A stretch of DNA of 64,000 bases from Pseudobdellovibrionaceae bacterium (GCA_947444305.1 CANEZP010000017.1:33315-97314); one strand, 5' to 3'. Numbered from the stretch's first letter, positions 44,441 through 53,777 are shown. The notes: generated by a model from the sequence alone, not told the origin. Numbers and translations are program-made.

Positions 44441-45292
44441 TCACGATAAATGATCCGCCTGTAATTCGACGCCGAGGCTAACGAATTTGGTGATGTGATC
44501 TTCAAGGTCCTGTTCGATTTTACGCGACTCGGTGATGTCTTGGACCACGATGACCGCGCCTAAAATATGTTTATCGAGGGCCATGAGGGGCGAGGCCGAA
44601 CACAAAATCTTTTTCAAACCCCCGCCCGGCGCGGGGATCTCGAGGACATCATTGTGCGAACTCTCACCTTTTTTAAGGGCGCGCGCGAGCGGCCCGTCGG
44701 GATCCCACCAACTCAACAGCTCTCCGCAGATGCGCGCCACTTGCCCGTTGGTTTGGCAAATGCGCCCCTCGGTATCGGAAATGAGTACCCCTACCGGTAA
44801 GGTTTCGAGCACGTTCGCTAATCTTCGCCCCGCGCGCAACAAACCTTCGGTCTCGTGCAGCTGACGCTCACGCTCTTTGAGCATGTTGGCTTTTTGCCTA
44901 AAGGATCCGTAGATCCCCACCTTCATGCGTAAGATGTCGGGATCAAACGGCTTGCTGAAGTAATCCACTCCGCCGACCGCGTAACCTTTTTTGATAAACT
45001 CTTCTTCTTTATATATAGCCGTGATGAAAATGATGGGAACGTTGTCGTAGCCCTCGATCATCTTAATCGCGCGGGCCGTTTGGTAACCGTCGAGCTCCGG
45101 CATTTGGATATCGAGCAGGATAAGATCGAAATCAGGTTTGATGCGTAATAACGCTAAAGCTTCGTCGCCCGAAGCGGCGAGCGTCAAGCTGCACTCGCCG
45201 CTTAAGACGGCTTCGAGCGCAACGAGGTTTCCCGGATTGTCATCAACGGCGAGCACGCGAATCTTTGGGATGACGGATTCAATGGGTCGCAT
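44441..45292 (-). CDS. Response regulator with C-terminal PAS domain
   Basis: 283 residues. The receiver domain (about 10-130) has the acidic pocket AVDDN, phospho-acceptor D61 (LLDIQMPELDGY), switch threonine (FITAIY) and SKPFDP lysine. A coiled coil (about 138-160, LKERERQLHETEGLL) leads to a PAS domain (about 160-265, GVLISDTEGRICQTNGQ). No kinase, GGDEF or DNA-binding domain follows. Likely an adaptor that relays phosphorylation and a PAS-sensed signal to a partner kinase. Confidence 0.9.
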   Translation of the reverse strand: MRPIESVIPKIRVLAVDDNPGNLVALEAVLSGECSLTLAASGDEALALLRIKPDFDLILLDIQMPELDGYQTARAIKMIEGYDNVPIIFITAIYKEEEFIKKGYAVGGVDYFSKPFDPDILRMKVGIYGSFRQKANMLKERERQLHETEGLLRAGRRLANVLETLPVGVLISDTEGRICQTNGQVARICGELLSWWDPDGPLARALKKGESSHNDVLEIPAPGGGLKKILCSASPLMALDKHILGAVIVVQDITESRKIEQDLEDHITKFVSLGVELQADHLS

Positions 45293-45471
45293 TTCATCCT
45301 TACGTTGGGGTACTACTTCATAGCGTATCCTCGCTCGGAAGAGGAACGCGAAGTCATCTTATTACCGGTCGCGTCGGTAGAGCGCGACGCCTATTGTTGA
45401 GAGATCTTAACCGGACTGCTGTTACGCTCGATTGGGCACAGCTTTTGTAATAACGACCGTCAGAGGTACTC

Positions 45472-45648
45472 ATGAATAAGGCAGCAAAAAGACGTCGTAA
45501 AGCACTCGCCCGACAGGTTCGCGAACAGCGTACTCAACTCAACACGGCCCTCGCCTCGAGAGGCACCAAATCTCTGCACCGCTTCACGTGCGCGAACGGG
45601 ATCGTCGCGGGCGCCAATGTTCTCTACAGCGACGAAGAATGCGAATAA
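45472..45648 (+). CDS. Very small basic protein (58 residues)
   Basis: ATG at 45472 has AGAGG six bases upstream. 58 codons end at TAA 45646-45648. The N-terminal third is strongly basic (MNKAAKRRRKALARQVREQR). The C-terminal half is compact (GTKSLHRFTCANGIVAGANVLYSDEECE) with two cysteines. A longer frame on the opposite strand covers the same place but has no family resemblance. It lies 27 bases before the SemiSWEET gene. Function unknown. Confidence 0.55.
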   Translation: MNKAAKRRRKALARQVREQRTQLNTALASRGTKSLHRFTCANGIVAGANVLYSDEECE

Positions 45649-45675
45649 CCGTTCCAAACTTCCGCGTGAACATCC

Positions 45676-45951
45676 ATGGAAATTAAAGATCTCATCGGAT
45701 GGGGCGCGTCGCTGATCCTTTTGGCCACCATCCTTCAGCAAATCTACTCGCAATGGCGCAACGGCTCGGCCGAGGGCGTATCGATGTTCCTCTTCGGGGG
45801 CCAGATCCTCGCATCGAGCGCGTTTGTTACTTACAGCGTTATGGTCGGGGATATGGTCTTTATCATGACCAACGCGGCCTTGCTGCTCAGCCATTTCGTC
45901 GGTTTCGGCCTCACTTGGCGGCAAAAAACCTCACCGCCGCTCTCTTCGTAA
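45676..45951 (+). CDS. SemiSWEET / PQ-loop sugar transporter
   Basis: 91 residues with three transmembrane helices, the size of a SemiSWEET half-transporter that works as a homodimer to move mono- or disaccharides across the inner membrane. Helix 1 is LIGWGASLILLATILQQIYSQW with a PQ-like LQQ and the following NGSAEGVSM loop typical of the family. Helix 2 is MFLFGGQILASSAFVTYSVM and helix 3 is VFIMTNAALLLSHFVGFGL. The ATG has little upstream SD. Substrate not predictable. Confidence 0.85.
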   Translation: MEIKDLIGWGASLILLATILQQIYSQWRNGSAEGVSMFLFGGQILASSAFVTYSVMVGDMVFIMTNAALLLSHFVGFGLTWRQKTSPPLSS

Positions 45952-46116
45952 AGCGTTTCCGGTTAAAAACGGGACACGCGAACGCCATAAAATTTATAGA
46001 CGTGGTCCTAGACCGGCACCGCGCTTGCACACCTTAAGACCGTGCGGCTCCTTACGGATGGCGCACGGATGTACTCAACTTATATTGTTTATATAACTAA
46101 CAACGAGGTAAGACGA

Positions 46117-46245
46117 ATGAAAGCATTGACCCAAACTATCGATAACGTGAACGGCAAAGTCGGCGTCCCGATACTCATGTACTTCTTGGGCGTACCGGGT
46201 ATCGTATGCGTCCTCGCGTGGGCGTTTTTCTTCCGCGGAAGCTAG
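46117..46245 (+). CDS. Very small single-span membrane protein (42 residues)
   Basis: ATG at 46117 has GAGGT nine bases upstream. An upstream in-frame ATG would add an unlikely 25-residue lead. A polar N-terminus (MKALTQTIDNVNGKVG) is followed by one hydrophobic helix (VPILMYFLGVPGIVCVLAWAFFF) and a short RGS end. The GVPG-hydrophobic-FFFRG pattern resembles tiny conserved membrane proteins of proteobacteria, but I cannot name a family. Confidence 0.6.
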   Translation: MKALTQTIDNVNGKVGVPILMYFLGVPGIVCVLAWAFFFRGS

Positions 46246-46280
46246 TTCGATACTCTGCCGTCGACTCATCGTCTTGACCG

Positions 46281-47012
46281 CTATTCACCGTGAATTTCGA
46301 GTTCGACGGCGACGCGAATCGTGCCGTCGTCCGATAGTGAGTATGAGTTAAAGGGATCTTCTTGAAGATCTGCCGCCGCCATCTTCTTTACCCAGACGAT
46401 ATAGTGATTATCCAATTTCCACTTTACGTAATCCGCGCGCTGGACCACCGGGCGTGAAAGTCCCGCAAAGTTACGTTCAACCGAAGCGATCGCTTCGGAC
46501 ATCGAGTCCGCCCCGGGCTTAAATTCAAAAGACATATGTTGAACGAAGCGATCCCCGCTTTCATCCGTAAAGTATTGAGCGTGGAAATAGCGCGTACCCG
46601 GTAGCGGACTTTTGGTGCGCACGATCAGCATTTCGCCCGAGTCGGGGTTATCGTCGCGAACGACCAACGGTTGCTGACCCGTTCGCTGCAGATCTTCGAG
46701 AAGACCTTTCAAGCTAAAAGCGGGCTGGCCGATTTGGCCGAGCGTGTGACCCATAGCTTCGAGCGAAGAATCGGCCGGCTTCGGAACGTTAGGCGTTTTG
46801 CCGGCGTTCGAAGCAAGCGGCCGCGAAGGCTCGGGCACGCTCGCGGCGGGCTCGCGTACCGGGGGCGTCGCCGTTTCCTTCGCGGACGTTACGCTGGGCG
46901 AACCCAAGTCGATTTCACCCGCGACTTGGGAGGAAGGGACCGGCGCACGCAGATATTGAATTATGAAAACGAACAACAGAATCGTTGCGCCCGTGGCGAT
47001 TAACTTTTTCAC
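46281..47012 (-). CDS. Membrane-anchored periplasmic protein, unknown function
   Basis: 243 residues from GTG at 47012, which lies 11 bases after the stop of the upstream gene with GGAG in between. Longer in-frame starts would overlap that gene. An N-terminal anchor helix (KKLIATGATILLFVFIIQYL) is followed by a Pro/Ser/Ala-rich linker (about 24-90), then a folded domain (about 90-243) with no recognised motif. It is co-transcribed with the M23-like protein, so a periplasmic, cell-wall-related role is plausible. Confidence 0.65.
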   Translation of the reverse strand: MKKLIATGATILLFVFIIQYLRAPVPSSQVAGEIDLGSPSVTSAKETATPPVREPAASVPEPSRPLASNAGKTPNVPKPADSSLEAMGHTLGQIGQPAFSLKGLLEDLQRTGQQPLVVRDDNPDSGEMLIVRTKSPLPGTRYFHAQYFTDESGDRFVQHMSFEFKPGADSMSEAIASVERNFAGLSRPVVQRADYVKWKLDNHYIVWVKKMAAADLQEDPFNSYSLSDDGTIRVAVELEIHGE

Positions 47013-47023
47013 CGTTAACGCTC

Positions 47024-47914
47024 CTAGTACGAAGTACCGAATTTTAATTTTTCCCAACCGCTAAGCAGCAGAGTGGGATCGATTAAATCTTTTCTGCGTT
47101 GAAAACTATTGCCGCTTTGACTTAGCGAACCACTCGCCGTGCCGGAGTACAGTTCAAAATGCAGCATCGGCGTGCAGCAACCCGAATTTACTTTACCGAC
47201 GTAACCTAGCGTTTGCCCGGCACGGACGGATTTATTAAGGGCGATGGACGGCGCGGTTTTGCCCGTGATTTCACCGTAGCGGGCGACCTTGCCGCCGGCG
47301 TGTTTTACTTCGATTGCGTAAGTGCCTTCGTAAAAATAATATTTATCGCGGATCACCGTGCCCGCCGTTACCGCTAGCGCATCTTCGCCCGTCACGCGGT
47401 AAAGATCGCAAGCCGCGTGCAAGCGTCCGTTGCTGCGATTCGCTTTAAAGCGGCGCATTCCGTCTTTATACGAAACGCTCGGTCGCTTCAGCGTGGGAAA
47501 AGTCCACGCGGGTGAAGGCGGAGCGACCACGATGGGCAAGTTGGCGCCGGGGCACGAGCTACGCGTGACGATGTAATTCTCGGCAACCCAGCCGACTTTC
47601 ACCGCGCCGGTGACCGCGGGGAATTCCGACTTGATGAATGTATATTCAACCCCGTCGATGGTTTTCTTGAGACGGTCGGTACCGAAGGATTGAACCGGCT
47701 TCGCGGCCGAATGCTTAGCAACGGTGAATAAAACTTTTGCCAACGCTTGATCGCGCACGTTCAAAGTTGCGGCATTAATACATACGACGTAATCAAGCGC
47801 GCCCGTTTGCAATTCTACCCCGACGGGTAAATCTAAATCCACGGCGTAAACTACATGATTCGTGAATGTAGTGATTGCGATAACAACCATCGGAAACCAT
47901 TTGAACATCTTCAT
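47024..47914 (-). CDS. Exported SH3b plus M23-like (LytM) domain protein with altered catalytic motif
   Basis: 296 residues. The signal peptide (1-24) is followed by a bacterial SH3 domain (about 42-118, NAATLNVRDQALAK..., GWVAENYIV) and a LytM/M23 fold (about 160-260). Zinc ligands H166 and D170 (GRLHAACDLY) and H252 (MLHFELY) are in place. In M23 endopeptidases the last motif is H-x-H, and the first histidine is the catalytic one. Here it is M250. GCCTPMLHFELYSG with two cysteines is otherwise typical. It may be a weak or regulatory hydrolase relative, or a subfamily with a different general base. First gene of a two-gene operon. Confidence 0.8.
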   Translation of the reverse strand: MKMFKWFPMVVIAITTFTNHVVYAVDLDLPVGVELQTGALDYVVCINAATLNVRDQALAKVLFTVAKHSAAKPVQSFGTDRLKKTIDGVEYTFIKSEFPAVTGAVKVGWVAENYIVTRSSCPGANLPIVVAPPSPAWTFPTLKRPSVSYKDGMRRFKANRSNGRLHAACDLYRVTGEDALAVTAGTVIRDKYYFYEGTYAIEVKHAGGKVARYGEITGKTAPSIALNKSVRAGQTLGYVGKVNSGCCTPMLHFELYSGTASGSLSQSGNSFQRRKDLIDPTLLLSGWEKLKFGTSY

Positions 47915-48197
47915 TTCTCCCCCATCTGCTGAGGAAGATTGATCGGACGTTCGGAGATAAGCATGAGCAGCGGATTTCCCGGCGCGCGAGAATCAATATC
48001 GCCGACTTCCAAAATAATCGTGGGTAAAAGCGTCGCGGCATTTTACAGCGCGCATCGCTTTGAGATTTTTTGCCGAATCGGTATCGATGGTTGAGCGGAA
48101 ATTCCAATCAAGATTTTAAAATCGGACCAAAGCCTGAAGAATTACTGTTACTTAGGCTTAACTTGCAATGAATCCTGACTTATATCTAATATTGTTT

Positions 48198-48584
48198 ATG
48201 TTAAAAAAATCTTATTCGATCTTAATCGTCGAAGATGAGCCCGATTTTAGAACTTACCTGACGATATTGCTTAAGCGCCTAGGTGCCGTTATTCACCCTG
48301 CGCCCAACGTGATCGAGGCGTTTCGCCTGCTGGGCGATCAGGTTATGCCCGACCTCGTTATTACGGATTTCAATCTACCCGACACCTCCGGCTTAGAATT
48401 CATCTCGGCCCTAAGGGAATCGGGCTACCGTATGCCCGTGGTGTTGATCAGCGCCGTGCGCTCATTCTCTGACCGCGAGATCGTCGAGGCCGGTGCCGCC
48501 GCCTTTCTGCAAAAACCGTTTAACGCAGAAACACTCAAAGAAGTGATCGAGCGCAGTTTAGAAAACGAAGTTTCCGCTTCTTAG
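48198..48584 (+). CDS. Single-domain response regulator
   Basis: 128 residues from ATG at 48198 (MLKKSYSILIVEDE), a typical receiver start. An in-frame ATG ten codons upstream is possible, and neither has a clear SD. Acidic pocket VEDEPD, phospho-acceptor D57 (DLVITDFNLPDTSG), switch residue in VLISAV and LQKPFN lysine. No output domain. Monocistronic, so the cognate kinase is not defined by position. Confidence 0.88.
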   Translation: MLKKSYSILIVEDEPDFRTYLTILLKRLGAVIHPAPNVIEAFRLLGDQVMPDLVITDFNLPDTSGLEFISALRESGYRMPVVLISAVRSFSDREIVEAGAAAFLQKPFNAETLKEVIERSLENEVSAS

Positions 48585-48624
48585 GGAATGGCGATTGCAC
48601 CCTTACCCGATCGGGAGGGGTCCT

Positions 48625-48984
48625 ATGTTCAACAAAATTTTGTTATGTTTCACGTTCGCGCTGGTCATTCCCGCGCGGGCCGCGGATTTCAATTGCCGGG
48701 CTCGCACGGGCTCAGACGTTTACCGGTTTTCGGTGAACGGTTCCGGCGAAGCGTTCAGTAGTTCGGCTTGGTTAAACGGGGCACGCATGAACCTCGTCGG
48801 GCCTTGCTGGATTCAAAACCGCCCCGGCACGAGTCACGTGCGGTGCAGTCACGAAGATGCGGGCGGAGACCGGCGTCTCGAAATCAACGTCTGGTCGGAA
48901 ACTACGAGCGGAGAGGTGATCAGGGCTACCGCAATTTTGTGGACCGGCGAAGAAGCTGAAGATCTAGATCTCAGCGGCTGCTAA
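48625..48984 (+). CDS. Small exported protein, unknown function
   Basis: 119 residues. ATG at 48625 has GGGAGGGG at ideal spacing. An upstream ATG at 48595 lies before the SD. The signal peptide MFNKILLCFTFALVIPARA precedes ADFNCRAR. The mature protein has four cysteines (FNCRA, GPCWI, VRCSH, LSGC at the end), likely two disulfides, and is beta-rich. Family not recognised. It ends just before the PEP carboxylase-like gene. Confidence 0.7.
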   Translation: MFNKILLCFTFALVIPARAADFNCRARTGSDVYRFSVNGSGEAFSSSAWLNGARMNLVGPCWIQNRPGTSHVRCSHEDAGGDRRLEINVWSETTSGEVIRATAILWTGEEAEDLDLSGC

Positions 48985-49034
48985 TTTGTTTGCCGCTTTG
49001 TCTATCGCGGTGAGCTGTGGCATGGTCGTGCACT

Positions 49035-51326
49035 ATGACTAGTGAGCTTCCGCAAGAGTTACGTTCGATCGTTAATCAATCCGTCACCACCCTCGGCGTT
49101 ATCCTAAGACGCGAACTCGGCGACAAAAAATATACCTTCATCGAAACTTTGCGCGGCGAAATGGCGAACACGCGCACCGATGATGCCGCGACGGGCTTCG
49201 GGCGATTAGAAGCGCAACTTAAGCTTTTACGCCGCTTGCCCGCCAAAGACCGGCGCGAAATCGCGCTAGCCTATACCCTCATGCTCGAAGTCATGAACGC
49301 CTGCGAAAATGCTTACCGGAGCCATCGCTTGGCCGGTAAGATCACGGCCTTACCGAACGAGAACGAGAAGCCCGCTTCGATCATCTATGTGCTAACGGCC
49401 CATCCGACCGAAGCACGTTCACCACAGAACATCGCCATATTCCACCGAGTGCAGAACATTATCCTGCAATCCCTCGATCGCGGGCGGCCCGATATTATCG
49501 AAACTGAGTTGCCGCACTGGCTCGGTCTAGCTTGGCGTGCTTCCATTGTACGCCGCAGGTCCCCGCGCGTGAAAGACGAGGCGGGCCACATCTATTCTCT
49601 GTTATTCCGCAAAAATGTTTTAGCGGCGTTACTTGAAAAACGCGCCTACCCATTCTTCGTGCGTAGCTGGGTCGGCGGCGACAAAGACGGCCACCCCGGC
49701 GTTAACGAAAAAACTTTACTCGAGAGTCTGACCCTATCGCGCACTCTCGTGCTCGCGGCCCTGCGCGATCATCTGCTCGCCGTGAAAAGTACGATGGCGC
49801 TAGTGCCGGGCCACAAACTCGACCACACGATGGCGAAGTTGCTCGGCCAGCTCAAAACTTTGAAAACGATTTCAACCGGCGACGCGAAGAAAGTTCGACG
49901 CCTGCGCGCCGATGTCTTCGCCTTCAACCAAGCCTACTTAGAGAGTATGGGCTCGGTGCATCCCGAATCGACTTCGCTCGAGCAAATATTAAGAACTTTC
50001 CCGGGTCTCGTCGTTCCGCTTGAATTACGCGAATCTTCCGACATGCTCGAGAAGGTCGACCCGCGATCGGCCATCTACAAGATGCTCCAGACGGTCGAAC
50101 GCATTTCGCGCGGAGGGAATCCACGTTGGTACGCCCGTGGCTTCATCATCAGCATGACGATGCAAACGAGTCACATCGTCGCGGCGGCCAATTTTCAGCG
50201 GGCCGTGTTTAAAGGCTTGCCGATCCCCGTCATCCCGCTCTTCGAAAACGCCGTTGCCCTGAAGAATTCGAAGACCATCGTCGGCGAAATGGTAAAGCTG
50301 CCGATGATCAGCAAAGCCGCGCGCGAAAACTGGGACGGCATGATCGAGTTGATGGTGGGTTACTCAGACTCGGCCAAAGAGTCGGGCGCTTTATGGAGCC
50401 GCTGGTCGATTTCACAAGCGTTGCCGCCGCTCGAACAAATTTGCGAAAAGGCGAAACTTACGGCCGTTTTCTTCCACGGCTCCGGCGGTAGCATCGATCG
50501 CGGTGGCGGCTCGATCGACGATCAGACCAGTTGGTGGCCGAAGGCCGCATTAAGAAATTATAAAGTGACCATCCAAGGCGAGATGGTCGAGCGGTCGATG
50601 GCCACGCCCGCGATCGCCCGCCGGCAAATTGAAAAGATCGGCGAAAACGTTTCGTTGAATCTTACCCGCGCACGCCGCCCGCAACCGGCTGAGGCAGTGC
50701 AAGCCTTTGCCGACCGGACTGCGGGTCATTACCGCGACAAAATCACCTCGCCCGAATTCTTGCGGTTGGTTGAGACCGCCACGCCCTACTCTTATTTGAA
50801 CGCCCTTAAAATCGGCTCGCGGCCGAGCAAGCGCGCGACGCAATTGACCGTGCAGGGTCTGCGCGCGATTCCGTGGATTTTATGCTGGACGCAAACTAGG
50901 CTGCTCTTCCCCACGTGGTGGGGCATCGGTCGCGCTTGGGAAGAAAGCTCAGAAAAAGAAAAACAAGAACTCAAACAAGCTTTCAAAGACCAACCGGTTT
51001 TCACCTCGTACATCAAAGCGCTCGGGTTTACTTTAGCGAAAATGAACCTCAATATCTGGCGCATGTATCTGAAGGGCGCAGGCGCCGAAGCCGCATTCGA
51101 GGACTTCGCGCTCGAAGCCGAGCGTACGCAAAAAGCGTTTACCGAAATCTGTGGCCAAAAAGATTTTCTCTGGTACCGGCCGTGGCTCGGTGAAAGCGTG
51201 GTCTTACGTTCGGCGATGATCCATCCCCTCAACTTGCTGCAGATTTTAGCGATCGAAGATACCGATCTCGATCTTTTGCGCATAACGGTGACGGGCATTT
51301 CTTGCGGGATGCTGACGACGGGGTAA
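49035..51326 (+). CDS. ppc: Phosphoenolpyruvate carboxylase-like protein with divergent catalytic loop
   Basis: PEP carboxylase fixes bicarbonate onto PEP to give oxaloacetate. 763 residues, about 120 shorter than E. coli Ppc. Conserved motifs: VLTAHPTEA (E. coli H138), SWVGGDKDGHPGV, GYSDSAKESG (K546), TIQGEM-like IQGEMVERS, IPWILCWTQTR. Altered: the glycine loop FHGRGGSIGRGG reads FHGSGGSIDRGG (nucleotides 50472-50510), so the first arginine (R581) is Ser and a Gly is Asp, while R587 is kept. The C-terminal GMRNTG is GMLTTG, so N881 of the aspartate-inhibitor site is lost, though LAK and LRS equivalents of K773 and R832 remain. It may be an active, deregulated enzyme or have drifted in function. 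GTG at 49017 is an alternative start. Confidence 0.8.
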   Translation: MTSELPQELRSIVNQSVTTLGVILRRELGDKKYTFIETLRGEMANTRTDDAATGFGRLEAQLKLLRRLPAKDRREIALAYTLMLEVMNACENAYRSHRLAGKITALPNENEKPASIIYVLTAHPTEARSPQNIAIFHRVQNIILQSLDRGRPDIIETELPHWLGLAWRASIVRRRSPRVKDEAGHIYSLLFRKNVLAALLEKRAYPFFVRSWVGGDKDGHPGVNEKTLLESLTLSRTLVLAALRDHLLAVKSTMALVPGHKLDHTMAKLLGQLKTLKTISTGDAKKVRRLRADVFAFNQAYLESMGSVHPESTSLEQILRTFPGLVVPLELRESSDMLEKVDPRSAIYKMLQTVERISRGGNPRWYARGFIISMTMQTSHIVAAANFQRAVFKGLPIPVIPLFENAVALKNSKTIVGEMVKLPMISKAARENWDGMIELMVGYSDSAKESGALWSRWSISQALPPLEQICEKAKLTAVFFHGSGGSIDRGGGSIDDQTSWWPKAALRNYKVTIQGEMVERSMATPAIARRQIEKIGENVSLNLTRARRPQPAEAVQAFADRTAGHYRDKITSPEFLRLVETATPYSYLNALKIGSRPSKRATQLTVQGLRAIPWILCWTQTRLLFPTWWGIGRAWEESSEKEKQELKQAFKDQPVFTSYIKALGFTLAKMNLNIWRMYLKGAGAEAAFEDFALEAERTQKAFTEICGQKDFLWYRPWLGESVVLRSAMIHPLNLLQILAIEDTDLDLLRITVTGISCGMLTTG

Positions 51327-51343
51327 GCTGCTCTACCGAGTGA

Positions 51344-51380
51344 GTGCGTAATCGAATCATGATTACGCACCGTCTCTTTT
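51344..51380 (+). terminator. Rho-independent terminator of ppc-like gene
   Basis: A perfect 10-bp stem (GTGCGTAATC/GATTACGCAC, 7-base loop) starts 17 bases after the stop and is followed by a pyrimidine-rich CGTCTCTTTT tail. Confidence 0.75.
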
Positions 51381-51590
51381 CCAGAATTTAAACGCTGAGT
51401 CAGTGAGCTGATCGTTCCACGCAGTACATATTCGCGTGAGGTTCAGCGTTGAAACCTCGTGGAAATTTTCCGCTCGCGCGAGGTCACGTTGAGCGTACGC
51501 CGTTTACGTCGTGGTTTTACTTTTGCAGTTCTCTCGGGGAACAAGGACCAACCGGACTTAAATAAACCTACATCGAGAGACGAGTGACCC

Positions 51591-53777
51591 ATGGCCAAGA
51601 CACCTTCTAAATCTTCGCAAAAAAACCCCAAACAAACCCAACCGCCGCGCACCGACATGCCCGCGCTCGAAGGTGATTACCTGACCACGAATCAGGGCAC
51701 GCGGATCTCAAACAATCACGATAGCCTGAAGGCCGGCCCGCGTGGCCCCAGCCTGCTCGAAGATTTCGTCCTGCGCGAAAAGATCACCAGCTTCGATCAC
51801 GAACGCATCCCCGAACGGGCGGTGCACGCGCGCGGCGCGGGTGCGTTCGGTTATTTTGAATGCACTAAAGATATGTCAAAGTTTACGGAAGCCGGCTTGT
51901 TCGGTAAACCCGGCAAGAAAACGCCGGTCCTTGTACGCTTCTCGACCGTTGCCGGTAGCCGCGGTTCGGCCGACACCGCGCGCGACGTTCGCGGGTTCGC
52001 CGTTAAGTTTTATTCGGATGAAGGAAACTACGATCTCGTCGGCAACAACATGCCGGTGTTCTTTATCCAAGACGCCATGAAATTTCCAGACTTGGTCCAC
52101 GCCGTGAAGCCCGAACAGCACAACGAAATCCCCCAGGCATCGAGCGCGCACGACACCTTCTGGGATTTCATCTCCCTCATGCCCGAAAGCACGCACATGA
52201 TCTTTTGGGCGATGAGCGATCGCGCCATTCCCCGCAGCTACCGCATGATGGAAGGCTTCGGCGTGCACACCTTTCGCTTCGTAAATCAAAAAGGTGAAGG
52301 CACCTTCGTCAAATTTCATTGGAAACCGAAGTTAGGCCTTCACGGTCTAGTATGGGAAGAAGCGCAGATGATTTCGGGGATGGATCCCGACTTCCACCGC
52401 CGTGATCTGTTCGAAAATATTGAGCAGGGCAACGCGCCCGAGTGGGAGTTAGGCGTGCAGCTTATTCCCGAAGCCGACGAACATAAATACGCGTTTGATT
52501 TGCTCGACCCGACGAAGCTCGTGCCCGAAGAATTAGTTCCAGTGACGGTGATCGGGCGCATGGTTTTAGACCGCAACCCCGACAATTACTTTTCGGAAAT
52601 TGAACAAGCGGTCTTCCACCCGGGACACCTCGTGCCGGGGATCGACCTAACGAACGACCCCCTACTTCAAGGACGGCTCTTTTCTTACACCGACACGCAG
52701 ATCACGCGTTTAGGCGGGCCGAACTTCCACGAGCTACCGGTGAACCGCCCGCTCGCCGACGTGAACAATCACCAACGCGACGGTTTCGGCCGGCACACGA
52801 TTCCCAAGGGCCGCGTCGCCTACGAACCGAATTCGATCGGTAAAGGTTGCCCGTTCCACGCCGGCGCAAAAATGAAATCGTTCGTCCACTTTACCGAACG
52901 TGTCGAGGGCCACAAAGTTCGCGCGCGTAGCGAAAGTTTCGGCGATCATTTTTCGCAAGCCAAACTTTTCTACGATAGCCAGTCGGCGCCCGAACAAGAA
53001 CATATCCGCAAAGCCTTTACCTTCGAACTTTCTAAGGTCGAAATTCCCGCCATTCGCCAACGCATGGTCGAAACGCTTATGTTGGTCAATAAGGAGCTCG
53101 CCGGCGCGGTCGCCACCGCGTTGAATTTAAAAGTCACCAAAGGTACGGAGCAGCCCAGCCCCGCCAATCCCGACAACAGTCCCGTACCGCCTAATCGCGC
53201 CACCGATACGGCGATCTACGACGACGAGGCGATTCAGCGGCCGAAGACCCGCGTTCCCTTGCCTAAAAAATCTCCGGCGCTGAGCATGGTGTTGTCGTCT
53301 GAGCCCTCCGCCGAGACGCGAAAGGTTGCGTTTATTATCTCAGCGAACACGCCGGCCGGTGAAGTCACCGCGCTTAAAAAAGCCATCGAAGATGCGGGCG
53401 GCGCCGTTGAATTGATCGCGCCCGAAGTCGGTGAACAAAAAATGGGAGGCGCAAAGGTGAATGTGCCTAAGGCTTTGAATTCCACGCCTTCGGTTGTTTA
53501 CGACGGCGTTGCGGTCTTCGTCGACGACAAGTCTTTTGCGAATCCTGAAGATCTCGGTCACGCGCTAAAATTCGTCGCGCAAAGTTTCAAGCATTGCAAA
53601 ACCGTAGCGGTAAGCTCGATTAGTAAAAAATTAGTTTCGCTGGCGACCATGGGTCTGGCCGACAAAGCGGCGCCCGGTCTGGTTCCGGCCGGTGCTAAGC
53701 CGAAAGCATTCGTCGAAGCGCTTTCGCAGCACCGGCATTGGGAGCGGGCGGCTTTGGTCAAATCATTACCCGCTTAA
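51591..53777 (+). CDS. katE: Large-subunit monofunctional catalase (HPII type)
   Basis: 728-residue haem catalase with the C-terminal flavodoxin/DJ-1-like domain (about 585-720) that marks clade II large-subunit enzymes. Key residues match E. coli HPII with a constant 49-residue offset: H79 (AVHARGAGAFG), N152 (VGNNMPVFF) and haem-ligand Y366 (RLFSYTDTQ). The N-terminus is polar with no signal peptide, so it is cytosolic, complementing the exported KatG. A linker rich in Pro and Asn (about 530-560) joins the two parts. The upstream 210 bases after the ppc terminator hold no gene. A strong terminator follows. Confidence 0.97.
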   Translation: MAKTPSKSSQKNPKQTQPPRTDMPALEGDYLTTNQGTRISNNHDSLKAGPRGPSLLEDFVLREKITSFDHERIPERAVHARGAGAFGYFECTKDMSKFTEAGLFGKPGKKTPVLVRFSTVAGSRGSADTARDVRGFAVKFYSDEGNYDLVGNNMPVFFIQDAMKFPDLVHAVKPEQHNEIPQASSAHDTFWDFISLMPESTHMIFWAMSDRAIPRSYRMMEGFGVHTFRFVNQKGEGTFVKFHWKPKLGLHGLVWEEAQMISGMDPDFHRRDLFENIEQGNAPEWELGVQLIPEADEHKYAFDLLDPTKLVPEELVPVTVIGRMVLDRNPDNYFSEIEQAVFHPGHLVPGIDLTNDPLLQGRLFSYTDTQITRLGGPNFHELPVNRPLADVNNHQRDGFGRHTIPKGRVAYEPNSIGKGCPFHAGAKMKSFVHFTERVEGHKVRARSESFGDHFSQAKLFYDSQSAPEQEHIRKAFTFELSKVEIPAIRQRMVETLMLVNKELAGAVATALNLKVTKGTEQPSPANPDNSPVPPNRATDTAIYDDEAIQRPKTRVPLPKKSPALSMVLSSEPSAETRKVAFIISANTPAGEVTALKKAIEDAGGAVELIAPEVGEQKMGGAKVNVPKALNSTPSVVYDGVAVFVDDKSFANPEDLGHALKFVAQSFKHCKTVAVSSISKKLVSLATMGLADKAAPGLVPAGAKPKAFVEALSQHRHWERAALVKSLPA

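Noticed and set aside
45460..45924. 154-codon leftward open frame
   Set aside because: It lies opposite the SemiSWEET gene and the 58-residue gene, both of which have better start signals or clear family features. The translation has no recognisable motif.
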